From the NCBI RefSeq assembly GCF_030019515.1, contig NZ_JASEEQ010000020.1, forward strand, positions 1 to 49,500: DNA of 49,500 nucleotides, read 5' to 3'. Position 1 is the first letter of the stretch. Each line of letters begins with the position of its first letter. Positions 48,626 to 49,500 of the stretch are shown here, piece by piece. The notes beneath the pieces were generated by a model. The model saw only the letters and a program-made list of their open reading frames with translations. It was not told the DNA's origin and did not search any database. Origin of the DNA: Nocardioides sp. GTDB taxonomy: Bacteria; Actinomycetota; Actinomycetes; Propionibacteriales; Nocardioidaceae. A program made the translations under genes and the position numbers.

Positions 48626-49444
48626 GTGAGGACGTACGTCGTGAGCGGGGCCGCATCGGGGATCGGAGCGGCCACGGCCGGGATGCTGCGTGGGCGGGGG
48701 CACCGGGTGATCGGCGTGGACCGGGTCGCTGCGGACGGCGTGGACGTGACCGCCGACCTGTCGACCGCGGCCGGGCGGGCCGAGGCGGTGGCCGGGGTGC
48801 GAGCGCTGACCGACCGGGTGCACGGGCTGGTGCCGGCGGCCGGCATCGCCGGGCGCACCGGGGTGGACTCGCAGCTCGTGGTGTCGGTGAACTTCTTCGG
48901 CGCGGTCGCTCTCGTGACCGGGCTGCACGCCGAGCTCACCGCCGGCGCCGAGGACGGCGGCGCGGGCGTCGTGCTGCTCGCCTCCAACTCGATCACCGGC
49001 ATGCCGGGCTGGAACGCGCCGGTCGCCCAGGCCTGCCTGCGCGACGACGAGGCGACGGCCCGCGAGGAGGCCGGCCGGGTCGACTCGGTGCTGGTCTACC
49101 CGTCCACCAAGGCGGCGCTGGCCTGGTGGGCCCGCCGCGAGGGCGTCAAGCCGGAGTGGGCCGGCGCGGGGATCCGCCTCAACTCCGTGGCCCCCGGCGC
49201 GACCGAGACCCCGATGGTCGACCAGATGCGCTCCGACCCCCTGCTCGGCCCGGCGATCGACGCCTACCCGACCGCGATCGGCCGGACCGGCCGGCCGGAG
49301 GAGGTCGCCGCGGCGATCTGCTTCCTGCTCTCCGAGGAGGCCGCGAACATCGTCGGCGCGGTGCTGTTCGTGGACGGCGGCACCGACGCGATGCTGCACC
49401 CGATCTCCCCTCCCGGCTGGGAGGTCGGCCCGATCGAGCCCTAG
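48626..49444 (+). CDS. SDR-family oxidoreductase, 3-alpha-hydroxysteroid dehydrogenase-like
   Basis: A 272-aa short-chain dehydrogenase. It shows the cofactor loop SGAASGIGAAT, the structural GLVPAAGIAG (in place of NNAG), the catalytic Ser in LLASNSITG, YPSTK (YxxxK) and SVAPGATETPM; the C-terminal VDGGTDAMLHP closes the fold. A short N-terminus, the V-D-V-T-A-D-L-S replacement for the usual helix, and an insertion before YxxxK (about 130-160) match, from memory, the Comamonas 3-alpha-hydroxysteroid dehydrogenase layout. The leaderless GTG at 48626 lies seven bases after TACAGT. The KstR-like box supports steroid metabolism. Confidence 0.88.
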   Translation: MRTYVVSGAASGIGAATAGMLRGRGHRVIGVDRVAADGVDVTADLSTAAGRAEAVAGVRALTDRVHGLVPAAGIAGRTGVDSQLVVSVNFFGAVALVTGLHAELTAGAEDGGAGVVLLASNSITGMPGWNAPVAQACLRDDEATAREEAGRVDSVLVYPSTKAALAWWARREGVKPEWAGAGIRLNSVAPGATETPMVDQMRSDPLLGPAIDAYPTAIGRTGRPEEVAAAICFLLSEEAANIVGAVLFVDGGTDAMLHPISPPGWEVGPIEP

Positions 49445-49500
49445 GTGTACCCGGCCAGGACGTTGGTAGCGGCGAGCCTGGTTGAACGAACGAGAACCTC
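49445..49500. other. End of window, no gene seen
   Basis: These 56 bases after the SDR stop hold no complete gene or clear terminator. Confidence 0.4.

Noticed and set aside
1..49500. Insertion sequence, integron or prophage
   Set aside because: No transposase, integrase or phage structural gene is seen, and no flanking target duplications were noticed.

Overview
The window is about 72-74% GC by eye. Genes are dense and often overlap by 1-4 bases, GTG starts are common, and many promoters have a TAnnnT hexamer 6-8 bases before the start codon (leaderless transcription). This points to a high-GC actinobacterium, most likely Nocardioides or a close relative; the genus is inferred from gene content and style. 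I see no rRNA, tRNA, CRISPR array, transposase or prophage gene.

Left part (191-18425), accessory catabolism. A fused E1 and an E2 of a 2-oxoacid dehydrogenase complex (minus strand) diverge from a plus-strand operon: VOC protein, GntR/FCD regulator, [2Fe-2S] subunit and molybdopterin subunit of a two-subunit molybdenum hydroxylase, and an AhpD-like protein. After a 39-codon leaderless ORF, a frameshifted RibD/DHFR-like gene and an MFS transporter comes a second divergent cluster. Its minus-strand operon encodes an alpha/beta hydrolase (resembling 2,6-dihydroxypseudooxynicotine hydrolase), a beta-hydroxyacid dehydrogenase, a creatinase-fold M24 protein with an altered metal site, and succinate-semialdehyde dehydrogenase. 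Its plus-strand operon encodes a solute-binding-like protein without signal peptide, an MFS transporter and a LacI regulator. Two LacI-type operator-like sites lie in the shared promoter region, so this looks like a self-contained regulon for an unknown substrate that ends in a C4 semialdehyde.

Middle part (18481-31910). An acyl-CoA desaturase with its ferredoxin reductase and a divergent PucR regulator, a secreted RTX-like calcium-binding protein, and a compact N-acetylglucosamine/chitobiose operon: ROK repressor, solute-binding lipoprotein, two permeases, GH3 hexosaminidase, ROK kinase, NagA and NagB. No ABC ATPase is present, as is usual where actinobacterial sugar importers share an MsiK-type ATPase encoded elsewhere.

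Right part (32033-49444). Mixed genes: CDF cation transporter, SGNH lipoprotein, amidohydrolase, DHA2-type MFS exporter, PaaN, a secreted protein, TerD, a membrane Ser/Thr kinase, a two-gene ABC exporter, an ECF sigma factor, an M1 peptidase lipoprotein, a nucleoside-diphosphate-sugar-epimerase-like protein, a fused acyl-CoA carboxyltransferase, and a 3-alpha-hydroxysteroid-dehydrogenase-like SDR behind a KstR-like box.

Most noteworthy: a 278-bp array of about eight 32-bp units arranged as a large inverted repeat (35462-35739); REP-like repeats translated in frame inside the E2 linkers; the LacI operator pair; and a hairpin whose loop holds the sigma-factor promoter and whose 3' arm holds its ribosome-binding site (43837-43883).
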